A stretch of DNA of 22,354 nt from the NCBI GenBank assembly GCA_021734045.1, contig JAIPJR010000049.1:1-22354 (forward strand), written 5' to 3'. Shown here in pieces: positions 1 to 7,574 of the stretch. The notes below the pieces were generated by a model. The model searched no databases and was not told the origin of the DNA. It was given only the letters and a program-made list of their open reading frames with translations. Source of the stretch: Fidelibacterota bacterium. GTDB lineage: Bacteria > Fidelibacterota > UBA8477. Made by a program: the position numbers and the translations under genes. Numbering within the stretch: position 1 is the first letter of the stretch; the number at the start of each line of letters is the position of its first letter.

Positions 1-10
1 GTGTGGGCAT
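1..10 (-). CDS. 5' end of a minus-strand gene running off the left edge (3 codons visible)
   Basis: An ATG at 10-8 on the minus strand is preceded by a perfect AAGGAGG Shine-Dalgarno sequence (16-22) with a 5-base spacer. This is one of the best ribosome-binding sites in the window. Only the codons for Met-Pro-Thr are inside, so nothing can be said of the product. The terminator at 106-135 lies upstream of it and closes the preceding gene, so this gene probably has its own promoter in 23-105. It remains possible that the site is fortuitous. Confidence 0.5.
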
Positions 11-15
11 ACAAA

Positions 16-22
16 CCTCCTT
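16..22 (-). promoter_or_regulatory. Strong ribosome-binding site of the left-edge gene
   Basis: The minus strand reads AAGGAGG, five bases before an ATG. It lies directly beside a near-perfect 16-base palindrome at 23-38, whose minus strand contains a second AAGGAG motif. The palindrome could fold as a small hairpin or bind a regulator. Confidence 0.55.
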
Positions 23-105
23 CAAGGGGATCTCCTTGTATGGAACAATCTAATAATGCAAAAACCTAAACCGGTTCCGTCCCTTGTGCCGACATTTCAT
101 CCATA

Positions 106-135
106 TAAAAAAAGGACCCCGGTTTCCCGGGGTCC
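106..135 (-). terminator. Intrinsic terminator downstream of the golvesin-domain protein gene
   Basis: A perfect 9-bp stem (GGACCCCGG at 114-122 with CCGGGGTCC at 127-135) encloses a four-base loop. Read on the minus strand it is followed by seven consecutive U residues (positions 113-107). It lies 42 bases past the stop codon at 178. GC-rich stem, tetraloop and U-tract together make this a textbook Rho-independent terminator for the minus-strand gene ending at 178. Confidence 0.93.
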
Positions 136-177
136 CTGAGTTAACGACCGACCTGTCTTAACCTGTGTATTGTTCGT

Positions 178-2571
178 TTACTTCAGGAAGAGCAGCTTTT
201 TGGTCAGATTACCATTGGGTGTACTGAGTTGATAGAAGTACATCCCGCTGGCCACCTGTTTCCCAAATGCATCCATACCATTCCAGCTCACACTATACCG
301 ACCCGTGGGCATATTGCCACTGACCAGGGTGGTGACCCGCTGTCCCAACAGATTATAAATCGTGAGAGACACGGTTGATTGATAGGGAACTGAGAAATCA
401 ATCGTGGTGGTGGGATTGAACGGATTGGGGTAGTTCTGACTGAGTTGGAAATCCATGGGAATGGGTTCAAACTCATCTTTGATACCCACGAAGGGCTCTT
501 GAACCATAATAGCATCGGCTCGCAGGGTTGATTGCCCGCCGGCCAGCGTGTAATTGGTATCATTCACCAGCGTGACTGTATTCGCCAGTCCGCCGATGAA
601 AGGATAACGGCCCAGCAGAATCCATCCGGAATTATTTGCCTGATCCACTATAACTGTATCCGGGTCCTCGGTAAAGGGCTTCACAATGTATGGCACCGCA
701 TCAGCATCGATTTCCGAGGCGATACTGTACGCATAAACATCATATTCCATGGTATTCTGCATGGTGAGGGACCATTCTACCCAGGCATCCGCGTTCCGGG
801 CGCTGAAAAGGTAAAGATGATTACCATTATACCCCACAGCGGAGGATGAGAAATACCAGTAGTTGTAGAGGGTCGTATCGAGCTGAGCCAGGCTGTCACC
901 CGGATAGGGCTCAAAGCTCAGATCCGGTGAACTGCTCCAGTTAGGATGCGGTTCGCTTTCAGTGGCCGGATGGTCAACATAGAGCTGCTCACCAATACCG
1001 GTTCCATACAGCCGTCGGGTAATCACCGGAAAATCCCAATCATTGGAATTAATGGTGAGTGTATCCGAGTAACCGCGAACCTGGACCGGATGGAACGTGA
1101 TATTCACATTCAGTGAATCAAGAGCCGGAACACTAACCGGGAAGCCGGTGGGTGAATTGATGGTGAACACATCCGACTCCAGGTCGAGGCTGTTGATAAT
1201 CAACTCCTGACTACCAATGTTCTTGATCACCAGATTGGTGCTTGCGTCTGTATCTACAGAGACCTCACCAAAATTCACACTGGTCTGCGGAATCTCGATC
1301 TTGGGTCGCGCCGGTACTGAGACAAACTTCATCAGGTCGGTTCGCAGTACATACCCGCTGCCGGTACCGTCATTCACCATGAAAACATAGTTCAGATTTC
1401 CTTCGATGAAGTAATAAGTCCCGATGAATTTCCAGAGACAGGCTGAGGCTACATTCTGGTTGATATAGACTGAATCGGGTGTGGGTGAGCCAAAGGGATA
1501 CACTTCCACCAGTGCATGATCACTGGCATTATCCGTCAATGGTCCGGCGTAATACACATTGTATTGTCCTGATTCCGGAATATCCGGATTGAATTGGGCC
1601 CGGGCACCGGGATTGGTGGACTGGATGGCATACCGGCTCGTGGCATTTGGAATGCCTTCACAGACAGCGATGCCGTTGGAGTTTGTCCAGGCACCCTGAA
1701 GCTCCACATAACTTGGCGCGCCATTATCATTATTCAAGACCACTGTGAGGGCTGTCCCTTCACCCGTCACGGGAATGCTAATCAGCGGTTCTTCCGGGTC
1801 ATCGCTGGAAATCCGCACCGTATCGTGGACAACCTGCTCAGATGTGGGTGAAAAGCGGACGGTTATCTCACCCTTGCTATGCGCGGGAATGACGTAAGGG
1901 ACACCAGGTTCCGGGACCGAGAAGTTATTGGTATCGGTGAAGAGACTATCAATGGTCAGGGGCTGGTCACCGATATTGTAAATTCCCAGCGTCCAATCTT
2001 CAAACCAACCGATGTTCACTTCCGCATAATTGTATTCATTTCGGCGTTCCGGTTCCAGATCGGGTGCACCTGCACTGCGGACAATGCGCACCGCGTCAGA
2101 CCGTACCGCGTATCCTGTTGTACTCACTGAGTCATCAATCATCTGGATAAAGCTCTCTGAGCCTTCAATGAAATAATAAATGCCCAGCGGACGCCAGTAG
2201 CCACCCTGTACCGATTGGTTAAACCGGAGCGAATCGGGCGTACCACCAAATGGCGAAACCACGTAGAGCGCTTGATTTCGACTATTACTGTTCACCGGCA
2301 GGTAGAAATAGGTCATGTAGTAGCCTGACTCAGGCACTTCCAGGGTCCATTTCGTCCAAGCGCCTGTGGGACCATCATTCCCACCGGAACGTAGTAGAAC
2401 ATGGTGCTGGCCATTGTAGCCAACATTCACCACATCCCAGAAGTCGTAAGTCGTGTACGATTCGAACAGATTGACATCGCTGTCGTCCACTGTCACCGTA
2501 TCGCGAACCTGTTGGGCGACAAGACTGCCGGAAATCAGCAGAATGCCCAAAATGGATAGCAGATGTTTCAT
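178..2571 (-). CDS. Secreted multidomain protein: three golvesin/Xly-type domains alternating with two ASPM/Hydin-type Ig domains, T9SS C-terminal domain
   Basis: 797 residues from the ATG at 2571, chosen because GGGGAGG lies just upstream and a signal peptide (about 1-20, ending SLVAQ) follows at once; an in-frame extension to 2667 is possible but runs through untranslated-looking DNA. Domains seen: golvesin/Xly-like binding modules at about 27-164, 276-417 and 565-691, each with an aromatic-rich core (YYFIEG, YYFIEG, RYPFIGG) and an (R)-(S/T)-D-(A/L) ending; Ig-like ASPM/SPD-2/Hydin ('choice-of-anchor D') modules at about 183-273 and 423-525; a T9SS type A sorting domain at about 711-797 with QNYPNPFNP and a basic KKLLFLK tail. 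It is expected to be exported by Sec, then carried across the outer membrane by T9SS. No catalytic domain is visible, so a surface-binding or structural role is inferred. It stands as its own unit, 148 bases from the preceding gene, with a terminator behind it. Confidence 0.9.
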   Translation of the reverse strand: MKHLLSILGILLISGSLVAQQVRDTVTVDDSDVNLFESYTTYDFWDVVNVGYNGQHHVLLRSGGNDGPTGAWTKWTLEVPESGYYMTYFYLPVNSNSRNQALYVVSPFGGTPDSLRFNQSVQGGYWRPLGIYYFIEGSESFIQMIDDSVSTTGYAVRSDAVRIVRSAGAPDLEPERRNEYNYAEVNIGWFEDWTLGIYNIGDQPLTIDSLFTDTNNFSVPEPGVPYVIPAHSKGEITVRFSPTSEQVVHDTVRISSDDPEEPLISIPVTGEGTALTVVLNNDNGAPSYVELQGAWTNSNGIAVCEGIPNATSRYAIQSTNPGARAQFNPDIPESGQYNVYYAGPLTDNASDHALVEVYPFGSPTPDSVYINQNVASACLWKFIGTYYFIEGNLNYVFMVNDGTGSGYVLRTDLMKFVSVPARPKIEIPQTSVNFGEVSVDTDASTNLVIKNIGSQELIINSLDLESDVFTINSPTGFPVSVPALDSLNVNITFHPVQVRGYSDTLTINSNDWDFPVITRRLYGTGIGEQLYVDHPATESEPHPNWSSSPDLSFEPYPGDSLAQLDTTLYNYWYFSSSAVGYNGNHLYLFSARNADAWVEWSLTMQNTMEYDVYAYSIASEIDADAVPYIVKPFTEDPDTVIVDQANNSGWILLGRYPFIGGLANTVTLVNDTNYTLAGGQSTLRADAIMVQEPFVGIKDEFEPIPMDFQLSQNYPNPFNPTTTIDFSVPYQSTVSLTIYNLLGQRVTTLVSGNMPTGRYSVSWNGMDAFGKQVASGMYFYQLSTPNGNLTKKLLFLK

Positions 2572-2575
2572 AAAT

Positions 2576-2582
2576 CCTCCCC
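2576..2582 (-). promoter_or_regulatory. Ribosome-binding site that fixes the start at 2571
   Basis: The minus strand reads GGGGAGG, then four bases, then ATG at 2571. This decides against the 32-residue longer reading frame beginning at 2667, whose extra residues do not resemble a signal peptide. Confidence 0.75.
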
Positions 2583-2602
2583 AGATTTCATTGCGTTTTG
2601 TA

Positions 2603-2635
2603 TGTTCTTTGAAACCCACATTTTGTTCTTTGAAA
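2603..2635 (-). repeat. Two 12-bp direct repeats upstream of the golvesin-domain gene, 21 bp apart
   Basis: TGTTCTTTGAAA occurs at 2603-2614 and again at 2624-2635 (minus strand TTTCAAAGAACA). The 21-bp period equals two turns of B-DNA, putting both copies on the same face of the helix. They lie 32-64 bases upstream of the start at 2571, where a promoter or activator site would sit. The match is exact over all 12 bases. Regulatory function is inferred from position and spacing only. Confidence 0.5.
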
Positions 2636-2719
2636 TGGATATTACACCGCAATTTCACACAATTCAAGCAGCATTCATTTCCTTTTCAGAACATTCCTTC
2701 ATTTTTATATCACAAACCC

Positions 2720-4537
2720 TTATTTCAACAGGGTCAGTTTTTTCATTTGACGGTTTTCACCACTTGTCATGACCGCCAGATAAATTCCACTGGCTGCGGG
2801 TTGATTCAAATCAGTGTCCCCCTGCCAAATCATATGAAAGCTTCCGGTATGAAACGGACCGCTGTATAAAGTTTTAACCAATCGCCCGGTCAAATCGTAA
2901 ATCCGCACCGTTCCGTGCCCTTGTGAGGGAGCATCAATACGCAACGTCACGGCCGCATTAAAGGGATTAGGGTAGGGCTCATGCAGCGTTAGTGTGGAAG
3001 GAAGTTGCGACGAATCGTCCACAGACAGGTAGCTATATATTAACACCGGACTGGCCGGCCCCTCGTTCTGGAGCTTATCCAAAGCGGCTACGGCATATTG
3101 ATACACGTGCCCGGATTGAAAATCCAGATCATAATACACCGTATCGGGGCGGGGTGTGATGGTCACCAGGTGATTGGGATTAATGATACTCAATGGCTCA
3201 TCTACAGATCGGTAAACATTATAGCGGCTCACTACTTCACCATCGCTGGCTGAATCACGTAATGCAGGCCAGCGAATAATCGCATAGTTGTATTCTTCAT
3301 TGGGTTCGATAACCAACGAATCCACACCCAGTGGCGGAATGTCATCCTTCCAGGGCATGGCCGGTTGGTTGGCGGGATTTTTATAATGGGTGTCGGCCAA
3401 ATTCCAGAGAAATCCCGTATTGGTTACCAGATTATCGTAACGAAAATGGGTGTGACCTTCAGCGTGTAATCCACGGGCGACGGCGATTTCAGAATACACT
3501 TCATTGTAATCGTCCTCGTACTTGTAGGTCCCCATTCCAGCGTACAAGAGCCGATCAGCCCGTCGGTTATTCACCCAATCCATGAGATACTGCTCAAAGG
3601 GATAGGGATCGCCAATCGGCCAGTAAATCATGGGCACAATAATGTCAATATTGCCGTTTTCCGCCCATTGTTGCGGGTCTTGAAACACACCGTAATACCC
3701 ATTCCAGGGTGGTGTGTTATAGCGCCCAATCACTGCAGCTGATACTTTTACCTTTGGCTTGAGAACAATAGCGCTGTCATAAAAAGTATCAACAAATTGA
3801 TTGATTTGAGAGCGCTGCCAGTCCGGCCAGGTGAGGTTATTCGGATTGCCTTCGTCGCTGTAAAAACGGTTCAATGACACATCATCGTAGCTGTATTGGG
3901 TTCCCGGATAGCGGATATAGTCGAAATGAATGCCGTCAATGTCATAATTTTCCACCAGATACCACGCCAAAGCCTGGGTATGGGCGATGACTTCAGGATT
4001 GCCCGGTGAGAAAAACACATCCTCTCCCAAACTTGGATCCGGTGCGTGTCCCTGATTATCCACCATCCGCCAGTCGGGATGCTCATTCAGGGGATGAGGC
4101 GGCGTACTTTCCGGTGGCCAGTAGTTGTTGCTCCAGACCAGGAAACAATTGAACCAAGCGTGGATTTCCAATCCCCGGTTATGTGCCTGGGTAATGGCGT
4201 ACTGGAGCGGATCATACCCCGGATCGCCACCCAGGGTACCGGTGAGTTCGGCAGCCATTGGCTCATACGGGTTGGGGAAGAAGGTGCATCCCCGGGTGCG
4301 CACCTGGAAAAACACCGTGTTCATGTTGGCGGATTTCAAATTATCCAGCATGTTGCGTAGCTGGGTCTGCTGACTGCCGGCATTATGCGAATCTGGCCAG
4401 TCCGCGCCACCGACTGTGGTTAGCCATACCCCACGGCTCTCCTCATACTTGGCAGAGAGCGTAAGCGGTGTGTACGCGAGCAGGCAGATTGCTGTAAGAG
4501 CTGTTAAGCTATTAAGAAATGATGGTTTATATTTCAT
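2720..4537 (-). CDS. Secreted GHL10/DUF187-type glycoside hydrolase-like protein with fibronectin III-like and T9SS domains
   Basis: 605 residues. A signal peptide covers about 1-29. Residues 31-380 match the GHL10 (DUF187, YngK-like) TIM-barrel family: the start ESRGVWLTTV, then VFFQVRTRG near 75-83, HAWFN at 126-130, and the DGIHFDYIRYPG signature at 201-212, which carries the family's conserved acidic residues. A fibronectin III-like module spans about 404-505. A T9SS type A domain spans about 519-605, with YPNPFN and a KKLTLLK tail. Family members are thought to act on glycosidic bonds, but substrates are mostly unknown. It begins only three bases after the stop of the TonB-like lipoprotein gene and is therefore probably the last gene of the long operon; no terminator is visible behind it. 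Its start has only a weak ribosome-binding site, which fits translational coupling. Confidence 0.9.
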   Translation of the reverse strand: MKYKPSFLNSLTALTAICLLAYTPLTLSAKYEESRGVWLTTVGGADWPDSHNAGSQQTQLRNMLDNLKSANMNTVFFQVRTRGCTFFPNPYEPMAAELTGTLGGDPGYDPLQYAITQAHNRGLEIHAWFNCFLVWSNNYWPPESTPPHPLNEHPDWRMVDNQGHAPDPSLGEDVFFSPGNPEVIAHTQALAWYLVENYDIDGIHFDYIRYPGTQYSYDDVSLNRFYSDEGNPNNLTWPDWQRSQINQFVDTFYDSAIVLKPKVKVSAAVIGRYNTPPWNGYYGVFQDPQQWAENGNIDIIVPMIYWPIGDPYPFEQYLMDWVNNRRADRLLYAGMGTYKYEDDYNEVYSEIAVARGLHAEGHTHFRYDNLVTNTGFLWNLADTHYKNPANQPAMPWKDDIPPLGVDSLVIEPNEEYNYAIIRWPALRDSASDGEVVSRYNVYRSVDEPLSIINPNHLVTITPRPDTVYYDLDFQSGHVYQYAVAALDKLQNEGPASPVLIYSYLSVDDSSQLPSTLTLHEPYPNPFNAAVTLRIDAPSQGHGTVRIYDLTGRLVKTLYSGPFHTGSFHMIWQGDTDLNQPAASGIYLAVMTSGENRQMKKLTLLK

Positions 4538-4540
4538 CTT

Positions 4541-5812
4541 TTATTCATTTCCGGTTGCCGGTATCAATGTGCCGGTGGATTGAGTGTGAGCGCCGATGGC
4601 TGGAATGGGTTCAACTTTTCCCGGGGATATGCGAACCTTTGGGAAGAGAGGACTCAAGCCGAAACTGAGTTGAAATTGGACGGGTACAGGAATGTAATAG
4701 CCCTGACTGCCCATGGTGCGTACGGGCGAAAAAGTGAGCGCTTCCAGGGCAGCTTTTAATTGGTCATCAAGGTTTTGACTACCCGTTGATTTGAGGAAAC
4801 CAATCAGGTTCACCGAACCGTTGGTGGCAATCTCAACATCCACCCTCACATCAGCAAATCGATCATCGGACCGCAACAGGCGCAGCAGCGCGTCATAGGC
4901 GTTGGTGTTGCGAATTTCAAGCTCCTGAGTCAGCGTCGTAACGGAAAATTCATCCGCCGTACCGCTCTGATTATCCGCGCCATTTGAATCCAGGGAGTCC
5001 GCCGGTGTCTTAATTTCCGCGGCGGTGGCCGCCACATTACCTTTCCGCTCAAAGACCATGGTGAGGGTACGGATATCGTACGGCCAGTCGTTGGCATCAA
5101 AGCGCAATACGAAATCCCGAATAACGACCTTCAAAGTTTTTACTTCCGGAGGTAGAGGATCGAATACAACCAAACCTTCTGCTGTATTGCCTTTGAAAAT
5201 CGGGTCTTTCAGCAGCATGGTTTCCTTGGCTTTTCCTAATTTTTCCTTAAACCGGCGCCGTTCATTCCCGGAAGCACCCTTCTCGGCGATGAAATACCGC
5301 TCCAGGTTCGGCGGCTCGTCATATTGATCCAGACCGTAACTCTTCAGAACCGCGCCATTGTCCAGATGCAGCTCAATTTTCCGGGGATCAAGCTCAATCT
5401 TGGGTTGGGTGTAGTTAAAAATGCGCACTGCAAAAACGGTGAACTTGGCTGGCGTATAGCCCTTTTCCAAATCAACCCAATTGCCAAAGGTGTAGGGGTT
5501 GGTGGAGAATTGACCACGCTTGGAAATCTCCGGGTAAAGTGCATTCAGCATGGGGTCGGTCATCTGTTCGACCTCAATTTTTACCCCTTCCTGTTGCCAG
5601 ACCCAGGTGCGGCCATCCACAATGTAGGCGCTGTCTGTGGCAGCAGTATCAGCAGCCACGAAATTCATGGGGATAAAAATATCTTCCAGCAGGAAATAGC
5701 TGCAACCACCCATAATCCCAGTGAATAACAGCGTCACCAGCGCGGTCCGTGTTATGCTTTTAAGCTGATTGTGGCTGTATCGCTTTTTGGTCATGAATGC
5801 AATCTTTCTCAT
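4541..5812 (-). CDS. Predicted lipoprotein with a TonB-like C-terminal domain
   Basis: 423 residues from ATG 5812; ATG 5794 (417 residues) is equally plausible, as neither has a good ribosome-binding site. The N-terminus is basic, then hydrophobic, and ends in GGC with Cys37, an acceptable but not perfect lipobox, so lipid anchoring is likely but unproven. Residues about 115-255 look like a beta-rich domain I cannot name. Residues about 322-384 resemble the TonB C-terminal domain: VDVEIATNGSV, then GFLKSTGSQNLDD, then AALEALTFSPV, then a closing strand VPVQFQL. This is the usual order of 'x-G-x-V ... SSG...LD..A..A...W.F.PA...G......V.F'. The tail 385-423 is proline-rich and unstructured. It follows ExbB, ExbD and the DUF4159 protein in the same operon, which supports a Ton/Tol-type role. 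It lacks the N-terminal transmembrane anchor typical of TonB. The TonB assignment rests on pattern, not a profile search. Confidence 0.78.
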   Translation of the reverse strand: MRKIAFMTKKRYSHNQLKSITRTALVTLLFTGIMGGCSYFLLEDIFIPMNFVAADTAATDSAYIVDGRTWVWQQEGVKIEVEQMTDPMLNALYPEISKRGQFSTNPYTFGNWVDLEKGYTPAKFTVFAVRIFNYTQPKIELDPRKIELHLDNGAVLKSYGLDQYDEPPNLERYFIAEKGASGNERRRFKEKLGKAKETMLLKDPIFKGNTAEGLVVFDPLPPEVKTLKVVIRDFVLRFDANDWPYDIRTLTMVFERKGNVAATAAEIKTPADSLDSNGADNQSGTADEFSVTTLTQELEIRNTNAYDALLRLLRSDDRFADVRVDVEIATNGSVNLIGFLKSTGSQNLDDQLKAALEALTFSPVRTMGSQGYYIPVPVQFQLSFGLSPLFPKVRISPGKVEPIPAIGAHTQSTGTLIPATGNE

Positions 5813-5838
5813 TTCGCTTGCTTCTTACTTACTGCTTC

Positions 5839-7119
5839 TCACTGCGCCGAATAGTCTCGTTGTTGATCCACAATGCCACCGGGCTGGGTGAGCGCAAATA
5901 CAATCATGTTAATGCCCATATGGTACTGCCGGGTAACATCAACCCCTGCACCACCGCTGAGAATCTGCCCCCGTTCACCTTCCGTCCCCCAGGCCGTTCC
6001 GTGGTCCCAAACCACGCCATAACCTTTATCAGAATACAGCACGGCCAGGCGTCCTTCTATGAACACCCCGTCCAGGTAAGGCGTCATTTCAATCCCACTC
6101 CGCAGACTCGTGTACTGGTCCGCCCCTGGTGGCGGCATATTAAAATCGAAGTAACAATGGTAAATGGGGTGGGAGGATGGTAATACGACAAACTGTGCAT
6201 CAGCGCCCAGAGCTCGCTTCACATACATCTTCGCGCTGCGACCGAAGGGTGAGCGCGGGTCAGCTGAGGAATTGTCTATCACCAGAAAGCCGCCGTTTTT
6301 CAGCCATTTGCCCAGATTCCTCACTTCAGAATCGGTCATATTAAAACTGGTTTCCCCAAATAGGAAAATCATGGGTGCTTTCAGCAACGCCTTGTCATCA
6401 AATGTGATTCGCGGACCAATATCCATTTTGATATCGGTGTAGGTGTGCATGCGATGAATCAGGTTATTCAATGCTTCCGGTTCGGAATTCCAGCCCGGAT
6501 TCCCGTCCCAATCCCGCTCCTGGTCCGAATCGTACCGGATGGGATTCAAGGTGAAAAATCCCTTCACATCCTTTTTATTGTTGGGATTCACATCCACATA
6601 GGCCATGCGGTTCCCGATATTCAAGTCGCTGGCATCCAGCAGGTTTTCGCTGAGGGAGGCCATATCCGATTCCTTTTCAATCTGAACCGGCTTGGAGCTG
6701 ATGATTGGTTTTAAATCCATCTCCGTGGGACGAAAATCCATGCTACGTTCAATAGGTGCGGACGGTGGCGCCAGAGAAGCCAGAGCACTCATGCCTTTTG
6801 TGGCAGCAGTCTGCATGGAGCGTGGCTTGAAGGTTTTAGCCTGAGCGATTTTCTGCTGGAATTTCCGGGTGGTGGTTTTTGGCTTTTTCATCAACTCCAT
6901 GGTCTTCTGTAGCCGGGGTGCCCGCTGGTAAAATTTCACATTTAATGGCGGCTCAGACTCCTCCAGCTTGCCTTCTGGCAGTTTTATGCCGGTAATAAGC
7001 GGGATTATGTGCAGAACCAACGCGATGAGCCACGCCCACAGCAAGATTCTGTGGTATTTAATAACCAGTCGCACGGGCATGCTGGACGGGTTAAAGCGGT
7101 TTAGTGTCGTGGCATTCAT
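5839..7119 (-). CDS. TonB-like N-terminal membrane anchor fused to a DUF4159 domain
   Basis: 426 residues. One transmembrane segment lies at about 25-44, with a basic cytoplasmic side (RLVIKYHR) and a histidine inside the helix (ALVLH, His37). That is the arrangement of the TonB anchor, whose in-membrane His contacts ExbB/ExbD. Residues 45-190 form a low-complexity, Lys/Pro/Ser-rich periplasmic linker. Residues about 190-410 match DUF4159: FFTLNPIRY at the start, then IFLFGE, a GGFLVIDNS strand-turn, the DHPIYH-like SSHPIYH, and a GYGV segment, in the order of a class I glutamine amidotransferase-like fold. The gene lies 38 bases after exbD and about 26 bases before the TonB-like lipoprotein gene. 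The start is uncertain: neither ATG 7119 nor ATG 7080 has a clear ribosome-binding site. The function of DUF4159 is unknown; coupling to the ExbB/ExbD motor is inferred. Confidence 0.85.
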   Translation of the reverse strand: MNATTLNRFNPSSMPVRLVIKYHRILLWAWLIALVLHIIPLITGIKLPEGKLEESEPPLNVKFYQRAPRLQKTMELMKKPKTTTRKFQQKIAQAKTFKPRSMQTAATKGMSALASLAPPSAPIERSMDFRPTEMDLKPIISSKPVQIEKESDMASLSENLLDASDLNIGNRMAYVDVNPNNKKDVKGFFTLNPIRYDSDQERDWDGNPGWNSEPEALNNLIHRMHTYTDIKMDIGPRITFDDKALLKAPMIFLFGETSFNMTDSEVRNLGKWLKNGGFLVIDNSSADPRSPFGRSAKMYVKRALGADAQFVVLPSSHPIYHCYFDFNMPPPGADQYTSLRSGIEMTPYLDGVFIEGRLAVLYSDKGYGVVWDHGTAWGTEGERGQILSGGAGVDVTRQYHMGINMIVFALTQPGGIVDQQRDYSAQ

Positions 7120-7157
7120 ATCGCGTGTATGGGCTGGTTAAACGCTCCTCATTGGCT

Positions 7158-7574
7158 TTATGGAGAATTTTGATCTTCCGGATCAGCTGCAATAGCCAAC
7201 TGATCAATGCCGGCGGCTTTGGCAGCATCCATCACATCCACTACCATGTAATGCAAAGCCAGCTTATCCGCCTTTATAATCAAAACCTTGCTTCGGTACA
7301 TATCCTTCTGACGCCGAAGTTCCGGCTCCAGAGTCTCCAGCGTGACGATGGTACCATTCAACTCCATCACACCTTGATCGGAAATGAGAATATTCAAATC
7401 TTTCTCCGGTGGTGCTTCACTTTCGGCAGCTTTGGGTAGGTCCACTTCGATGCCTGGTGTGGTGCTAAAAACCGTGGTTACCATGAAAAAAATCAGGAGG
7501 AGAAACACCGTATCAATCAATGGCGTCAGATCCATCCCTTTATCATCAAGTTTACTGCCGCGCTGCTTACGCAT
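7158..7574 (-). CDS. exbD: ExbD/TolR-family biopolymer transport protein
   Basis: 138 residues from ATG 7574; a TTG two codons upstream (7580) is also in frame. One N-terminal transmembrane helix carries the family signature DLTPLIDTVFLLLIFFM, whose aspartate (Asp21 in this numbering) is the proton-carrying residue. A periplasmic domain of usual size follows (DLPKAAE, then LNILISDQG, then KADKLALHYMVVDVMDAAKAAG). The start codon overlaps the exbB stop by 8 bases (7567-7574), so translation is coupled, with GGAA at a suitable distance inside the end of exbB. With ExbB it forms the inner-membrane proton channel that powers a TonB-type protein. Only one ExbD copy is present here, next to the TonB-like anchor protein. 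Confidence 0.95.
   Translation of the reverse strand: MRKQRGSKLDDKGMDLTPLIDTVFLLLIFFMVTTVFSTTPGIEVDLPKAAESEAPPEKDLNILISDQGVMELNGTIVTLETLEPELRRQKDMYRSKVLIIKADKLALHYMVVDVMDAAKAAGIDQLAIAADPEDQNSP

Noticed and set aside
2572-2667. 32-residue N-terminal extension of the golvesin-domain protein
   Set aside because: The downstream ATG at 2571 has a strong GGGGAGG site and is followed at once by a signal peptide; the extension covers the repeat-bearing upstream region and would bury the signal sequence.
2641-2719. Terminator after the GHL10 gene
   Set aside because: The region is A/T-rich but no stem-loop with a U-run could be found on the minus strand.
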